64,000 nt of DNA from Herbaspirillum chlorophenolicum (GCF_001189955.1 NZ_LFLT01000003.1:170072-234071); one strand, 5' to 3'; positions 47,419 through 57,486 are shown, counted from the stretch's first letter. The notes: generated by a model not told the origin, from the sequence alone. Program-made: numbers and translations.

Positions 47419-48133
47419 TAACGTCAAGAAACGCTTCGGCGACAACGAGGTCTTGAAGGGCATCAGCCTGGACGTGGAGCCTGGCGAAGTGATCGCCATC
47501 ATCGGCAAGAGCGGCTCGGGCAAGTCCACCCTCCTGCGCTGCATCAACGGCCTGGAAACCATCGACGAGGGCAACATCAGCGTGGCCGGCGCCAAGCTGG
47601 GCGCCTCCGAACTGGAATTGCGCAACCTGCGCCTGAAGGTCGGCATGATCTTCCAGCAGTTCAACCTGTTTCCGCATCTTTCGGTGGGCCGTAACGTGAT
47701 GATCGCGCCAATGATCGTCAAGGGCACGTCGGAAGCCGAAGCCATGGTGACGGCCAAGGCCAACCTGGAGAAAGTCGGCCTTGGCCACAAGTTCGACGAG
47801 TTCCCGGACATGCTCTCCGGCGGCCAGCAGCAACGCGTGGCGATCGCCCGCGCGCTGTCGATGGAACCGCAGGCGCTGCTGTGCGATGAAATTACCTCGG
47901 CGCTGGACCCGGAACTGGTCAATGAAGTGCTGGCCGTGGTGCGCAGCCTAGCCAAGGAAGGCATGACCCTGCTGATGGTGACGCACGAGATGCGCTTCGC
48001 GCGCGAAGTGTGCGACCGCGTGGTCTTCATGCACCAGGGCAAGGTGCATGAGATCGGCCCGCCGGAAGAGCTGTTCACCAATCCGAAGACGCCGGAACTG
48101 CAACAATTTATCGGCATGACCCAAGGCGCCTGA
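47399..48133 (+). CDS. Polar amino acid ABC transporter ATPase (GlnQ/HisP-like)
   Basis: 244-aa ATPase. Walker A GKSGSGKST, Q-loop MIFQQFNLFPHLSV, signature LSGGQQQRVAIARAL, Walker B LLCDEITSALDP, switch TLLMVTHEM. It completes the importer of the three preceding genes. A strong terminator follows at 48151. Confidence 0.95.
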   Translation: MPLIAIDNVKKRFGDNEVLKGISLDVEPGEVIAIIGKSGSGKSTLLRCINGLETIDEGNISVAGAKLGASELELRNLRLKVGMIFQQFNLFPHLSVGRNVMIAPMIVKGTSEAEAMVTAKANLEKVGLGHKFDEFPDMLSGGQQQRVAIARALSMEPQALLCDEITSALDPELVNEVLAVVRSLAKEGMTLLMVTHEMRFAREVCDRVVFMHQGKVHEIGPPEELFTNPKTPELQQFIGMTQGA

Positions 48134-48150
48134 TCCCGCATCGACGCATG

Positions 48151-48190
48151 AAAAAAGCCGGAAGCGCGTTGTGCGCTTCCGGCTTTTTTT
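48151..48190. terminator. Bidirectional terminator
   Basis: 17-bp perfect stem (48151-48167 with 48173-48189) with A6 and T7 flanks, between the ABC operon (+) and the lipoprotein gene (-). Confidence 0.93.
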
Positions 48191-48203
48191 GTGTGCGCCG
48201 CGA

Positions 48204-48749
48204 TCAGCGGTCCAGCTCGCACACCTTGCGGTCGTTCTCGTAGAACACCACCGGCCCGGTGGTATAGCGCTCCTTGGGAATGGCCAGCATCAGGTAGTCC
48301 TTGACGCGGTAGGAAGCGCCGGAGGCCGGCCTGCGATAAAGGTAGTTGATTCGCAGCCCTCCGTCGCGCAGCCTGACCGACAGCGGCGTGAACACATGCG
48401 GACGCTCGGCGGCATCAGGAGCTTGCATGGTGCGGGCCACCACAAGATATTGCTTGGTGTCGAAATGCGCGGTCGAGGGCCCGACCGGGCGCTTGTCTTC
48501 CATCACCGGCGCCGGCTCCATCCAGTAGTCCCACTCAGCCCGGCTGCGGATAAGCGCGCAGAAAACCGGCTGCCGGTTGTCGTCCCAATTCTTGAGGAAG
48601 CCCTGGTAAGAACCGCTCATGATGGTCTTGAACGGCACCACCGTCGGATCTTCCTTCTCCGTCCACGGCATCCAGGTGCAGCCGGACATACCGGCCAGCA
48701 CCGTTGTGCACACCAGCAATTGCAACGAACCCCGAATCGTCTTGCGCAT
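48204..48749 (-). CDS. Putative lipoprotein of unknown function
   Basis: 181-aa protein with a lipoprotein signal: hydrophobic LLVCTTVLAGMSG then Cys24, so it should be anchored in a membrane on the periplasmic side. The mature part contains EWDYWMEPAPVM, KQYLVVARTM and INYLYRRPASG. I do not recognise a domain. The open frame extends far upstream, but GGGGGA lies a few bases before the ATG at 48749 and the signal peptide starts there. Monocistronic, convergent with the amino acid importer. Confidence 0.8.
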   Translation of the reverse strand: MRKTIRGSLQLLVCTTVLAGMSGCTWMPWTEKEDPTVVPFKTIMSGSYQGFLKNWDDNRQPVFCALIRSRAEWDYWMEPAPVMEDKRPVGPSTAHFDTKQYLVVARTMQAPDAAERPHVFTPLSVRLRDGGLRINYLYRRPASGASYRVKDYLMLAIPKERYTTGPVVFYENDRKVCELDR

Positions 48750-49008
48750 GCATTTCCCCCATGAAGGTTTGCATTTAAACACGCTTTGTCGGCGCACAAG
48801 CGTTTTCACCAAATCTTTACACCGCTCACATCTCCAATATCGGCCCACCCTTGCGGCCTGCTGTTCAGAACATGCGACGGCGATAAGGTTCATCCCCGGC
48901 GGCGGCCGGGTAGGCCCGGTATGGGATTTGCGTGATAATGCAAAGTTTCTGGAGCGGGTATCCTTGGCGATAGCCGTTTCCATCGTTCTCGCCATTCTTG
49001 AAGGGTAG

Positions 49009-50073
<1,065 letters not shown>

Positions 50074-50099
50074 AAACAGCACTCTGTGCGCCGCGCATG

Positions 50100-50128
50100 G
50101 CCCGCCCCTTGAGGCGGGCTTTTTCTTG
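50100..50128 (+). terminator. Terminator of adenine deaminase gene
   Basis: GCCCGCC (50100-50106) with GGCGGGC (50113-50119), loop CCTTGA, then TTTTTTCTT. Confidence 0.9.
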
Positions 50129-50441
50129 TCCACAGTCTTGTCTCGGCCCAGCCGGACAGGCAAGCACGCTTCTTGCAAACAGAATTGGCGACAATCCTGT
50201 GCAGCGCAACCTGCCACACCGCATGGAGGCAAGAACCGGCTCTGCACGGCGTTGCAGCATCAAAAATGGGCTGAAACACGATCCAAATCGAAGCGCACGG
50301 CGTTCTTTTTGGTGCAGAATAGCCCTATTTTGTTACAAATCGCTGCCATTGATTGTCGACGATCACCAACAGCATTGTTGATCGATAATACGGGCGGATA
50401 CCGGCCACGGCATCCACACAGATGGACTTCACATTGACAGC
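50129..50441. promoter_or_regulatory. Upstream region of purine GntR gene
   Basis: No gene. The palindrome GATTGTCGACGATC (50351-50364, 6 of 7 pairs) and a CAACAGCATTGTTG repeat (50367-50380) lie 62-91 bases before the GntR start and are good candidates for its autoregulatory operator. Confidence 0.45.
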
Positions 50442-51200
50442 ATGGGCATCATGAACAAAGCCAGCAAACCGGCCCGACCATCCTCTCCCACTGCCAGCCG
50501 CGCGGCGGCCGCCGCACGCGAGCGCGACAGTTCGATGGCAGTCGAGGAACGCATGTACCAGGACATCTACGACGCCATCATGGAGCACCGCCTGCCGCCG
50601 CGCACCAAGCTGACCGAGCAGACGCTCTGCCAGATCTACGATACGGCGCGCCACACCGTCCGCAAGGTGCTCTCGCGCCTGGCGACCGAAGGCATGGTGG
50701 ACCTTGAGGCCAACCGCGGCGCCTTCATCGCCAGCCCTTCGCATGCCGAGGTACGCGACATGTTCGAGCTGCGCAATATCCTCGAACACGCCGTGCTGGA
50801 AAAAGTCGGCCGCGAAGCCGGCACCCGCCAGATCGCCGGTCTGCGGCGCATGGTGGAGGAAGAGCGCGAGTCTTACCTCTCCGGCGACCGGCCGCGCTGG
50901 ATCCGCCTGTCGGCGCAGTTCCACCTGGCGCTGGCCGAACTGACCGGCAATGCGCTGCTGGTGGACACGCTGCGCAAACTGGTTTCACGCACCACGCTGA
51001 TGATTGCCAAGACCGAAGCGCCGGGCCACAACGCCTGCTCCTTCGATGAACACGAAACCGTACTGGAGGCGCTGGAAAGCGGCGATGTCGAAGCCGCCCA
51101 GGAACATATGGCACATCACCTGCACTTGTGCGAGGACCGGGTACGCCCCGACGCAGACGACCAGTTCGACCTGCGCGCCGTGCTCGGCAAGGGACTGTAG
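50442..51200 (+). CDS. GntR-family regulator (FCD type) of purine catabolism
   Basis: 252-aa regulator. After an Ala/Ser/Arg-rich N-terminus (1-30) comes the HTH (LTEQTLCQIYDTARHTVRKVLSRLATEGMV) and the FCD domain (VRDMFELRNILEHAVLEKV, FHLALAELTGNALLVDTL, DEHETVLEALESGD). A second ATG at 50451 is also possible; no strong ribosome site helps. It is followed by puuE after 82 bases in the same direction, so uric acid or another purine metabolite is the likely effector. Confidence 0.87.
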   Translation: MGIMNKASKPARPSSPTASRAAAAARERDSSMAVEERMYQDIYDAIMEHRLPPRTKLTEQTLCQIYDTARHTVRKVLSRLATEGMVDLEANRGAFIASPSHAEVRDMFELRNILEHAVLEKVGREAGTRQIAGLRRMVEEERESYLSGDRPRWIRLSAQFHLALAELTGNALLVDTLRKLVSRTTLMIAKTEAPGHNACSFDEHETVLEALESGDVEAAQEHMAHHLHLCEDRVRPDADDQFDLRAVLGKGL

Positions 51201-51282
51201 ATTTCCCCTGCGTCCGGGCGCGGGGCATGCCAGCCCCTGTGCGCCAGGCCGCGCGATTATTACCGCAACCTGATTGAACGAC

Positions 51283-52215
51283 ATGTCTTTGCAAGCAAAC
51301 TACCCCCGCGACCTGGCCGGCTACGGCCGCAACCCGCCGCATGCGCAATGGCCCGGCCAGGCGCGCGTGGCCCTGCAGTTCGTACTGAATTACGAAGAAG
51401 GCGGCGAGAACTGCGTGCTGCACGGCGACCCTGCCTCCGAACAGTTCCTCTCCGAAATCGTCGGCGCCGCCGCCTATCCGGCGCGCCACATGTCGATGGA
51501 ATCGATCTACGAATACGGCTCACGCGCAGGCGTATGGCGCATCCTGCGCGAGTTCGAAAAGCGCGGCTTGCCGCTGACGGTATTCGGCGTCGCCATGGCA
51601 TTGCAGCGCTGCCCGGATGTGACGCAAGCCTTCATCGAACTCGGCCACGAGATCGCCTGCCACGGCCTGCGTTGGATCCATTACCAGAGCATGGACATCG
51701 AGACCGAACGCGCCCATATGCAAGAGGCCGTGAAGATCTTCCGCGAACTGACCGGCGCCCCCCCGCTGGGCTGGTACACCGGCCGCGACTCGCCCAACAC
51801 CCGCCAGTTGGTGGTCGAACACGGCGGCTTCGCCTACGACTCCGACTACTACGGCGATGACCTGCCTTTCTGGACCCAGGTCCAGACCAGCGACGGCAAC
51901 ACGCAACCGCACCTGGTGGTGCCGTACGCGCTGGACTCGAATGACATGCGCTTTGCCACGCCGCAAGGCTTCAACACCAGCGAGCATTTCTACCAGTACC
52001 TGAAGGACAGCTTCGATGTCCTGTACGAAGAAGGCGAGGCCTCGCCCAAGATGCTGTCGATCGGCATGCACTGCCGCCTGCTCGGCCGCCCCGGCCGCTT
52101 CCGCGCGCTGCAGCGGTTCCTCGACTACGTGCAGTCGCATGAACGAGTGTGGATTTGCCGTCGTATTGATATTGCCGAGCATTGGAAGAAGGTGCATCCG
52201 TATCAGGCACGTTGA
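51283..52215 (+). CDS. puuE: Allantoinase PuuE (polysaccharide deacetylase fold)
   Basis: 310-aa metal-independent allantoinase of the NodB-homology family, opening allantoin to allantoate. Typical: YPRDLAGYGRNPP, LQFVLNYEEGGENCVLHGD, SMESIYEYGSRAGVWR, EIACHGLRWIHYQ, GWYTGRDSPNTRQLV, and GMHCRLLGRPGR near the C-terminus. The ATG at 51283 is preferred to an in-frame TTG three codons earlier. It sits between its probable regulator and the convergent puuD gene. Confidence 0.95.
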   Translation: MSLQANYPRDLAGYGRNPPHAQWPGQARVALQFVLNYEEGGENCVLHGDPASEQFLSEIVGAAAYPARHMSMESIYEYGSRAGVWRILREFEKRGLPLTVFGVAMALQRCPDVTQAFIELGHEIACHGLRWIHYQSMDIETERAHMQEAVKIFRELTGAPPLGWYTGRDSPNTRQLVVEHGGFAYDSDYYGDDLPFWTQVQTSDGNTQPHLVVPYALDSNDMRFATPQGFNTSEHFYQYLKDSFDVLYEEGEASPKMLSIGMHCRLLGRPGRFRALQRFLDYVQSHERVWICRRIDIAEHWKKVHPYQAR

Positions 52216-52230
52216 TTCACGCAGAGATGA

Positions 52231-52260
52231 AAACGCCGGCAGATGCCGGCGTTTTTCTTT
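52231..52260 (+). terminator. puuE terminator
   Basis: 10-bp stem (52231-52240 with 52245-52254), loop AGAT, then a T-run. Confidence 0.88.
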
Positions 52261-52299
52261 GGTCGAATATGCTCAGCGATTCGTGACGAACGACACTGG

Positions 52300-52318
52300 G
52301 TCCTGACTTCGTCAGGAC
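52300..52318. repeat. Small hairpin in puuE-puuD intergenic block
   Basis: GTCCTGAC / GTCAGGAC separated by TTC. Part of a repeat-rich stretch that continues to about 52640. Confidence 0.6.
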
Positions 52319-52413
52319 GACGGAGGTAGTGACACACTGCATCGAAGCCGCAGGCGAGAAGCAAGCAAAGCGATGCCGAAGGCGAGCCGGACACAAAGTC
52401 CGCTTCTGACCAG

Positions 52414-52499
52414 CCGCAGAGGAGACGAAAAAAATGGATCAGCAAGGCAGTCGGAGCGTAGCGACTCTGCCTTGCCCATTTTTTTCGTCTCCTCTGCGG
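52414..52499. repeat. 86-bp cruciform with perfect 24-bp arms
   Basis: Bases 52414-52437 are the exact reverse complement of 52476-52499. Inside, GCAAGGCAG (52442-52450) and CTGCCTTGC (52467-52475) pair, continuing to a TCG/CGA helix after a two-base bulge. The arms contain A7/T7 runs. There is no coding sequence. Convergent puuE and puuD end on either side. Confidence 0.85.
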
Positions 52500-52540
52500 G
52501 AACCCCGAAGGGGCTGGGCAGTAGCGGTCGCCTTCTTTTG

Positions 52541-52572
52541 CTTACTTTTCTTGGCGAGACAAGAAAAGTGAG
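52541..52572. repeat. CTTACTTTTCTT-type intergenic hairpin
   Basis: CTTACTTTTCTT (52541-52552) faces AAGAAAAGTGAG (52561-52572), followed by a GCCGGG/CCCGGC hairpin near 52577-52594. Preceded by CCCC-GAA-GGGG at 52503-52513. Hairpins of this type are widespread dispersed intergenic repeats in beta- and gammaproteobacteria, from memory. Confidence 0.6.
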
Positions 52573-52667
52573 CGGCTGCCGGGCCGCCCCCGGCGCTCCC
52601 CTCCGACCGGAGAAAGAAAAGCATCAAGCCAGTACACCAAAACGCAGCAAGACCAGACTACCAACTC

Positions 52668-53933
52668 TCAATTAGTCGCAGCCCCCGCCTCAAACCACTT
52701 CCCGATCAACGCCCGTTCCTCATCAGTGATATTGGTCATATTCCCCAAAGGCATGGCCTTGGCCACATACGCCTGCTGATAAATCTGCTGCGCATGCTCA
52801 GCGATATGCTCACGGCTATCGAGCAGAATCCCCTTACCCGGCACCGGCATCAGCGTAGGCTTCTCCGCATGGCACTGGATGCAGCGCGCCTGGATCACCT
52901 GCTGCACCTGGGCGAAACTCACCCCGCCCGCAGACGCAGGCTCCACCTTGGCGCCATCGGCCACAGCCGGCTTCGCCTCCTCCTGATGATGCAAGGCCGC
53001 CGGCATCGGCTTGCTGCGCATCATCGGACTCAGGCCGATGGCCACCGCCAGCAACAAAGCCACCGCCACACCGGGATACCACCAGTTATAGACACCCTTG
53101 TGGCGCAGCACGAAGAACTGCCTGATCAGCGCACCGGCCGCCATGATCATCAGCAGCACCAGCCAGTTATGCGGCGCACCGTAAGTCATGCTGTAGTGGT
53201 TGGACAGCATGGCGAACAGCACCGGCAACGTGAAGTAGGTGTTGTGCACGCTGCGCTGCTTGCCGCGCCTGCCGTGGATCGGATCGGGTTCCTGGCCGGC
53301 ACGCATGGCCGCTACCATCTTGCGCTGCCCGGGAATGATCCACACCAGCACGTTGGCGCTCATGATGGTCGCCATCGAAGCGCCGCTGATCAGGAAAGCG
53401 GCGCGGCCCGAGAACAGGTGGCAAGCAGCCCAGACCGAAACGATCACCTGCAGCCCAACCAGGATATTGACCAGGCGGTCGCCATTGGGACGGTCGCCGA
53501 TGGTGCTGCAGATGGCGTCGTAGATCAGCCAGTTGAAGACCAGGAAAGCGATCGCCGTGCCGCCGGCCATGGAGCCTGACATGTCGAACACGTTCTTGTC
53601 GACCAGGAAGACGTTGGCATTGAACAGGTACAGCAGCGAGAACAGCGCGAAGCCGGACAGCCAGGTGCTGTACGACTCCCAATAGAACCAGTGCAGATGC
53701 TCGGGAACCGCCTTGGGCGCCAGCAGGTACTTCTGCGGATTGTAGAAACCGCCGCCATGCACCGCCCACAGCTCGCCCCCCACGCCCTTTTCCAGCAGCT
53801 CCGGATCGGTGGGCTTGACCAGGCTGTTGTCGAGCCAAACGAAATAGAAGGAGGAGCCTATCCAGGCAATCGCCGTGATGACGTGCAGCCAGCGCAGCAG
53901 CAGGTTGAGCCAGTCGAAAATATAGGCTTCCAT
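52668..53933 (-). CDS. puuD: Urate hydroxylase PuuD with C-terminal cytochrome c domain
   Basis: 421-aa membrane urate oxidase, converting uric acid to 5-hydroxyisourate and passing electrons to a respiratory chain through its haem domain. About eight N-terminal membrane helices (RWLHVITAIAWIGSSFYFVWLD, GGGFYNPQKYL, NHYSMTYG) are followed by a soluble linker and a cytochrome c domain with the CIQCH haem motif at 351-355 and a Met in KAMPLGN. Opposite strand to puuE; together they supply two steps of urate-to-allantoate conversion. A MITE-like element begins 65 bases upstream of the start. Confidence 0.95.
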   Translation of the reverse strand: MEAYIFDWLNLLLRWLHVITAIAWIGSSFYFVWLDNSLVKPTDPELLEKGVGGELWAVHGGGFYNPQKYLLAPKAVPEHLHWFYWESYSTWLSGFALFSLLYLFNANVFLVDKNVFDMSGSMAGGTAIAFLVFNWLIYDAICSTIGDRPNGDRLVNILVGLQVIVSVWAACHLFSGRAAFLISGASMATIMSANVLVWIIPGQRKMVAAMRAGQEPDPIHGRRGKQRSVHNTYFTLPVLFAMLSNHYSMTYGAPHNWLVLLMIMAAGALIRQFFVLRHKGVYNWWYPGVAVALLLAVAIGLSPMMRSKPMPAALHHQEEAKPAVADGAKVEPASAGGVSFAQVQQVIQARCIQCHAEKPTLMPVPGKGILLDSREHIAEHAQQIYQQAYVAKAMPLGNMTNITDEERALIGKWFEAGAATN

Positions 53934-53998
53934 GTTCGGATCAGTTTCCCAAGGTTGTTATGCGGCCCGCCATGCAAGGCCGGTGGATATTGTCGGTT

Positions 53999-54269
53999 CT
54001 AGGGCCTGTTAACAATGAATTTGCGAGATGCGTTGCTCCCAGAAGGCGGGGTGGCAAGGCGCCCGGTAAGGCTGGTGGTGGGCCACCAGCCTTACCGGGC
54101 AACGCGGCCAGCGCGCCTTCTGGGAGCAACCCTCCGGGAGCGGCCAGCAAGCGTCGCCTGCCGTTGTTGCATCTCCTTGCCGTAGCACCGCTACGACGCG
54201 TCGCCACGCCTAGGCAGACAACGCTTGCTGGCCGCTCGCACTCGCAAATTCATTGTTAACAGGCCCTAG
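53999..54269. mobile_element. MITE-like element with 29-bp perfect terminal inverted repeats
   Basis: Bases 53999-54027 are the exact reverse complement of 54241-54269. Both outer ends are CTAG, which may be the duplicated target, leaving GGGCCTGTTAACA-type ends. Three further nested inverted repeats fill the interior: 54032-54048 with its partner near 54108-54125, a central helix at 54061-54100, and GAGCGGCCAGCAAGCG with its partner near 54220-54236. There is no open frame for a transposase. A non-autonomous element mobilised by an IS5-family-like transposase is the best reading. Confidence 0.75.
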
Positions 54270-55032
54270 CATAAATGGTGCCGGGCTACGAAAACGATAT
54301 CCGGCAAGCGCCCCGCCGGATCGCCGACAGGCAGGCCGCTCCGTGTCCATGACGAATAATGCGCCATTGTCGCCCCGATGATCCAGATGAGGTGGCCTCC
54401 GCATCACGATTCGCCACAATCATCGGAAATACTGTCGACAATATTTTTCCACAGAATAAAACCGCAACTCCTCACGGCAATCCTGTAACAACCAGTATTG
54501 GCGCGGCTTTTCGGCATGACCTCAATTTTCGCGTGCCGTCGTCGCTTCTCCGGTTTTAGTGCAAAGCGTCAAATTCAGTGCATGCAAAGCACCAAGTTGT
54601 TGCAAATAGAAAAAATCATTGTCAACAAAATGACGTTGCGTTGGCAACCTGCAACAGTCGCTATTGTCGAGGAAAAATAGCCAAGTCCCCGCCGCTCCCG
54701 GCAACTGCACTTGAGCAAGTACACCGCCTCTCGCCATCCTGCGGCCGCATTTACCCGCCAGCCCGCTCCGGCCCTGGGTCCTTGCATTCGTCCCGCAGTG
54801 CATGCCCCGGCCTCGACCGCACACATGATGCCAACGCATGGCCTGATCCGGAAATACAGCAGAAAAGCCCGCCAGCAAACGAAATGGCATTGGCACGATA
54901 TCTGCTAAACATCCGTTCTGAATCCGTAGCGACGAACGGAACGGGAGAGCAGTAACGCCGTTCACCTGCGGTGGAATGATCTGAACTTGCCGGGCACTGT
55001 TGTTCGGCATCTTTTTTAAACAGGGGAGCGTA
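54270..55032. promoter_or_regulatory. Long upstream region of purine porin
   Basis: 763 bases, no supported gene. AATACTGTCGACAATATT (54428-54445) is a palindrome with 8 of 9 pairs. ATTGTCAACAAA (54618-54629) and ATTGTCGAGG (54663-54672) are related motifs. They share the core of the palindrome upstream of the purine GntR gene. The AT-rich stretch around 54430-54680 probably carries the porin promoter. Confidence 0.4.
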
Positions 55033-56115
55033 ATGAAGAAAACTCGTTTGGCACTGGCTTTGGCATCCTGTCTGATGGCTGGCAGCGCAATGGCGCAGTC
55101 CAGCGTCACCGTCAGCGGCCTGGTCGACGCCTTTGTCGGCAGCATGAAGAACAGCGGCGACACCGGCAGCAAGGCATCGGTAGGCTCCGGCGGCATGACC
55201 ACTTCGTGGATCGGCTTCAAGGGCGTCGAAGACCTCGGCGGCGGCCTGAAGGCGGAATTCAAACTGACCTCGTTCTTCCAGACCGACACCGGCGCCTATG
55301 GACGTTTCGCGGGCGACAACCTGTTCTCGCGCGATGCCAACATCGCACTGGCCGACAGCTACGGCCGCATCAGCCTGGGCCGCGACCTGGCGCCGAGCTT
55401 CCTGCCGACCATCTTGTTCAACCCGTTCGGCGACTCCTTCACCTTCTCGCCGCTGGTGCTGCACGTCTACACGCCATCGGGTGCGTTCCTCAACCGCACC
55501 TGGACCCAGGCCAACGCGTCCGACAGCGGCTGGAGCAATGAAATCATCTACACCACGCCCAACTTCGGCGGCCTGCAGGCCAACCTGCACTACCAGTTCG
55601 GTGAAGTCGCCGGCCAGACCGGCAAGAAAAACATCGGCGTGAACGCCCTGTACTTCAACGGCGACCTGGCCCTGACCGGCCTGTACTTCGATGCCCAGGT
55701 CAGCAACCCGAATTCGGGCAGCCCCATCATCGACGCCACTGCGCCATTCGCTTCGATCACCCGCCAGAAGACCTGGATGGCCGGCGCCACCTATGACTTC
55801 AAGGTGGTCAAGCTGTACGGCACCTTCCAGACCAGCAAGGACACCACCGACGGCAACCCGCAAGCCAAGGACAAGGTCTACAGCCTCGGCCTGTCGGCGC
55901 CGGTGGGCAATGGTTCGATCCTGGCCGGTTTCGCCCGCACCAAGCGCACCGGCGACCTGCTGGCCGGCGGCGACGTGTCGCGCAACACCACATCGGTCGG
56001 CTACGACTACTTCCTGTCCAAGCGCACCGATGTGTATGCGATCGTCATGAACGACAAGATCTCGACCCAGAGCAACGCCGCCTCCTTCGGCGTCGGCATC
56101 CGCCATCGCTTCTGA
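55033..56115 (+). CDS. Gram-negative porin in purine cluster
   Basis: 360-aa outer-membrane barrel. Signal peptide 1-20 (KKTRLALALASCLMAGSAMA, then QSSVTVSG), GFKGVEDLGGGLKAEFKL, RISLGRDLAPSFL and a C-terminal GIRHRF ending in Phe. GGGGAG precedes the ATG at 55033; an in-frame ATG at 55000 adds no signal sequence and is rejected. It is followed by ABC importer genes in the same direction and may be a specific entry pore for purines, ureides or a linked compound. Confidence 0.93.
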   Translation: MKKTRLALALASCLMAGSAMAQSSVTVSGLVDAFVGSMKNSGDTGSKASVGSGGMTTSWIGFKGVEDLGGGLKAEFKLTSFFQTDTGAYGRFAGDNLFSRDANIALADSYGRISLGRDLAPSFLPTILFNPFGDSFTFSPLVLHVYTPSGAFLNRTWTQANASDSGWSNEIIYTTPNFGGLQANLHYQFGEVAGQTGKKNIGVNALYFNGDLALTGLYFDAQVSNPNSGSPIIDATAPFASITRQKTWMAGATYDFKVVKLYGTFQTSKDTTDGNPQAKDKVYSLGLSAPVGNGSILAGFARTKRTGDLLAGGDVSRNTTSVGYDYFLSKRTDVYAIVMNDKISTQSNAASFGVGIRHRF

Positions 56116-56415
56116 TTGCCGATGCGTGGGCAGTCTTGACTGCGTCCCGGCGACGGGGCGCGCTCAATGGGGCATGGCGGACGGACTTCCTTCCCGCGCG
56201 CCATGCCCGGCAACAACGTAGTGCCGCAGTACGGCAATCCGGCGACTCCTTCTGGCCGGCTTGCCGGGTCTTGAGCCTGTACTTCGGTGGGAACCGTATT
56301 ACCGGAATGCGTCGCGAGCCGTTCTGTTTTGCCCGGCCGATCTCCTTCTTGGTGTTGCGCGCATTGCGGTTTCCACCTTCTTTTTTCTTTCAATCGCTTT
56401 TCGGGAGATTTCCCC
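56116..56415. other. Gap between porin and NMT1-type importer
   Basis: 300 bases, no gene. A 9-bp inverted repeat GGGCATGGC (56170-56178) / GCCATGCCC (56200-56208) lies after the porin and lacks a T-run, so it is a weak terminator or stabiliser. Confidence 0.4.
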
Positions 56416-57450
56416 ATGCGTTCACTCCGCTTCCTCGGCTGCTCTGCAGCACTGCTGCTCGGCCTGGTATCGGCGGCGTCCTCTTTCGCGCAAGAGACCA
56501 AGATCAAATTCCAGCTGGACTGGCGCTTCGAAGGCCCATCCGCGCTGTTCCTGGTGGCCAAGTCCAAGGGTTACTTCGCCCAGGAAAAACTCGACGTCAC
56601 CATCGACGCCGGCAACGGCTCGGGCAACGCGGTCAACCGCGTTGCCTCCGGCACGTATGACATGGGCTTCGCCGACATGGCCGCGCTCATGGAGTTCGCC
56701 GCCAACAATCCCGATGCGCCGTCCAAGCCGATCGGCGTGATGATGGTCTACAACGACACCCCGGCGGCGATCTTTTCGCTCAAGAAATCGGGCATCAGGA
56801 AGCCGGCCGACCTGGCGGGCAAGAAGCTGGGCGCCCCGGTGTTCGACGCCGGCCGCCGCGGCTATCCGATCTTCGCCAAGGCCAACGGCCTGGATGCCGC
56901 CAAAGCGCAATGGACCAGCATGGATCCGCCGCTGCGCGAAACCATGCTGGCGCGCGGCGACGTGGACGCCATCACCGGTTTTTACTTCACCTCGCTCCTG
57001 AACCTGAACGCGCGCGGCATCAAGGATGACGACGTCAACGTGATGATGTACCCCGACTACGGCGTCAAGCTGTACGGCAACGCCATCATCGCCTCGGACG
57101 CCATGGTCAGGCAGAAGCCGGAAGCCATCAAGGCCTTCCTGCGCGCCTTCGCCAAGGCCACCAGGGATGTGATCGCCAATCCGGAAGCCGCCATCAAGGT
57201 GCTCAAGGAGCGCGACGGCCTGATCGACGAGAAGCTGGAACTGCGCCGCCTGAAGCTGGCCATTGCCAGCGCCATCGCCACGCCGCACGCCAAGGCGGAA
57301 GGCTATGGCCAGGTGTTCGGCCCGCGCCTGACGCTGATGGCGTCGCAGGTGTCGGATGCCTACGGCACCAAGACCCGCGTCAATGCAGACAAGGTCTGGA
57401 ACGGCGCTTTCCTGCCGTCCAAGGCCGAGCTGGACGTTTTTCCGAAGTAA
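56416..57450 (+). CDS. NMT1/THI5-like ABC substrate-binding protein
   Basis: 344-aa periplasmic binding protein. Signal peptide 1-25 (ending SSFAQ), then IKFQLDWRFEGPSALFLVAKSKGYFAQEKLDVTIDAGNGSGNAVNRVASGTYDMGFADMAAL, the NMT1/SsuA-type signature. GGGAG lies nine bases before the ATG at 56416; the longer frame from 56287 has no signal. The ATPase and permease follow. Location suggests a purine, ureide or pyrimidine-like ligand, but the family also takes up sulfonates, nitrate and thiamine precursors. Confidence 0.9.
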   Translation: MRSLRFLGCSAALLLGLVSAASSFAQETKIKFQLDWRFEGPSALFLVAKSKGYFAQEKLDVTIDAGNGSGNAVNRVASGTYDMGFADMAALMEFAANNPDAPSKPIGVMMVYNDTPAAIFSLKKSGIRKPADLAGKKLGAPVFDAGRRGYPIFAKANGLDAAKAQWTSMDPPLRETMLARGDVDAITGFYFTSLLNLNARGIKDDDVNVMMYPDYGVKLYGNAIIASDAMVRQKPEAIKAFLRAFAKATRDVIANPEAAIKVLKERDGLIDEKLELRRLKLAIASAIATPHAKAEGYGQVFGPRLTLMASQVSDAYGTKTRVNADKVWNGAFLPSKAELDVFPK

Positions 57451-57486
57451 TCCGGACAAGCGCAAGCGTAGAAAAGAACCATCACC

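Noticed and set aside
52414..52499. CRISPR-like or phage attachment interpretation of the cruciform
   Set aside because: Only inverted, not regularly spaced direct, repeats; no cas or integrase gene is near.
54578..54955. 125-aa frame upstream of the second porin
   Set aside because: Low-quality composition, no ribosome site, lies in the probable regulatory region of the porin.
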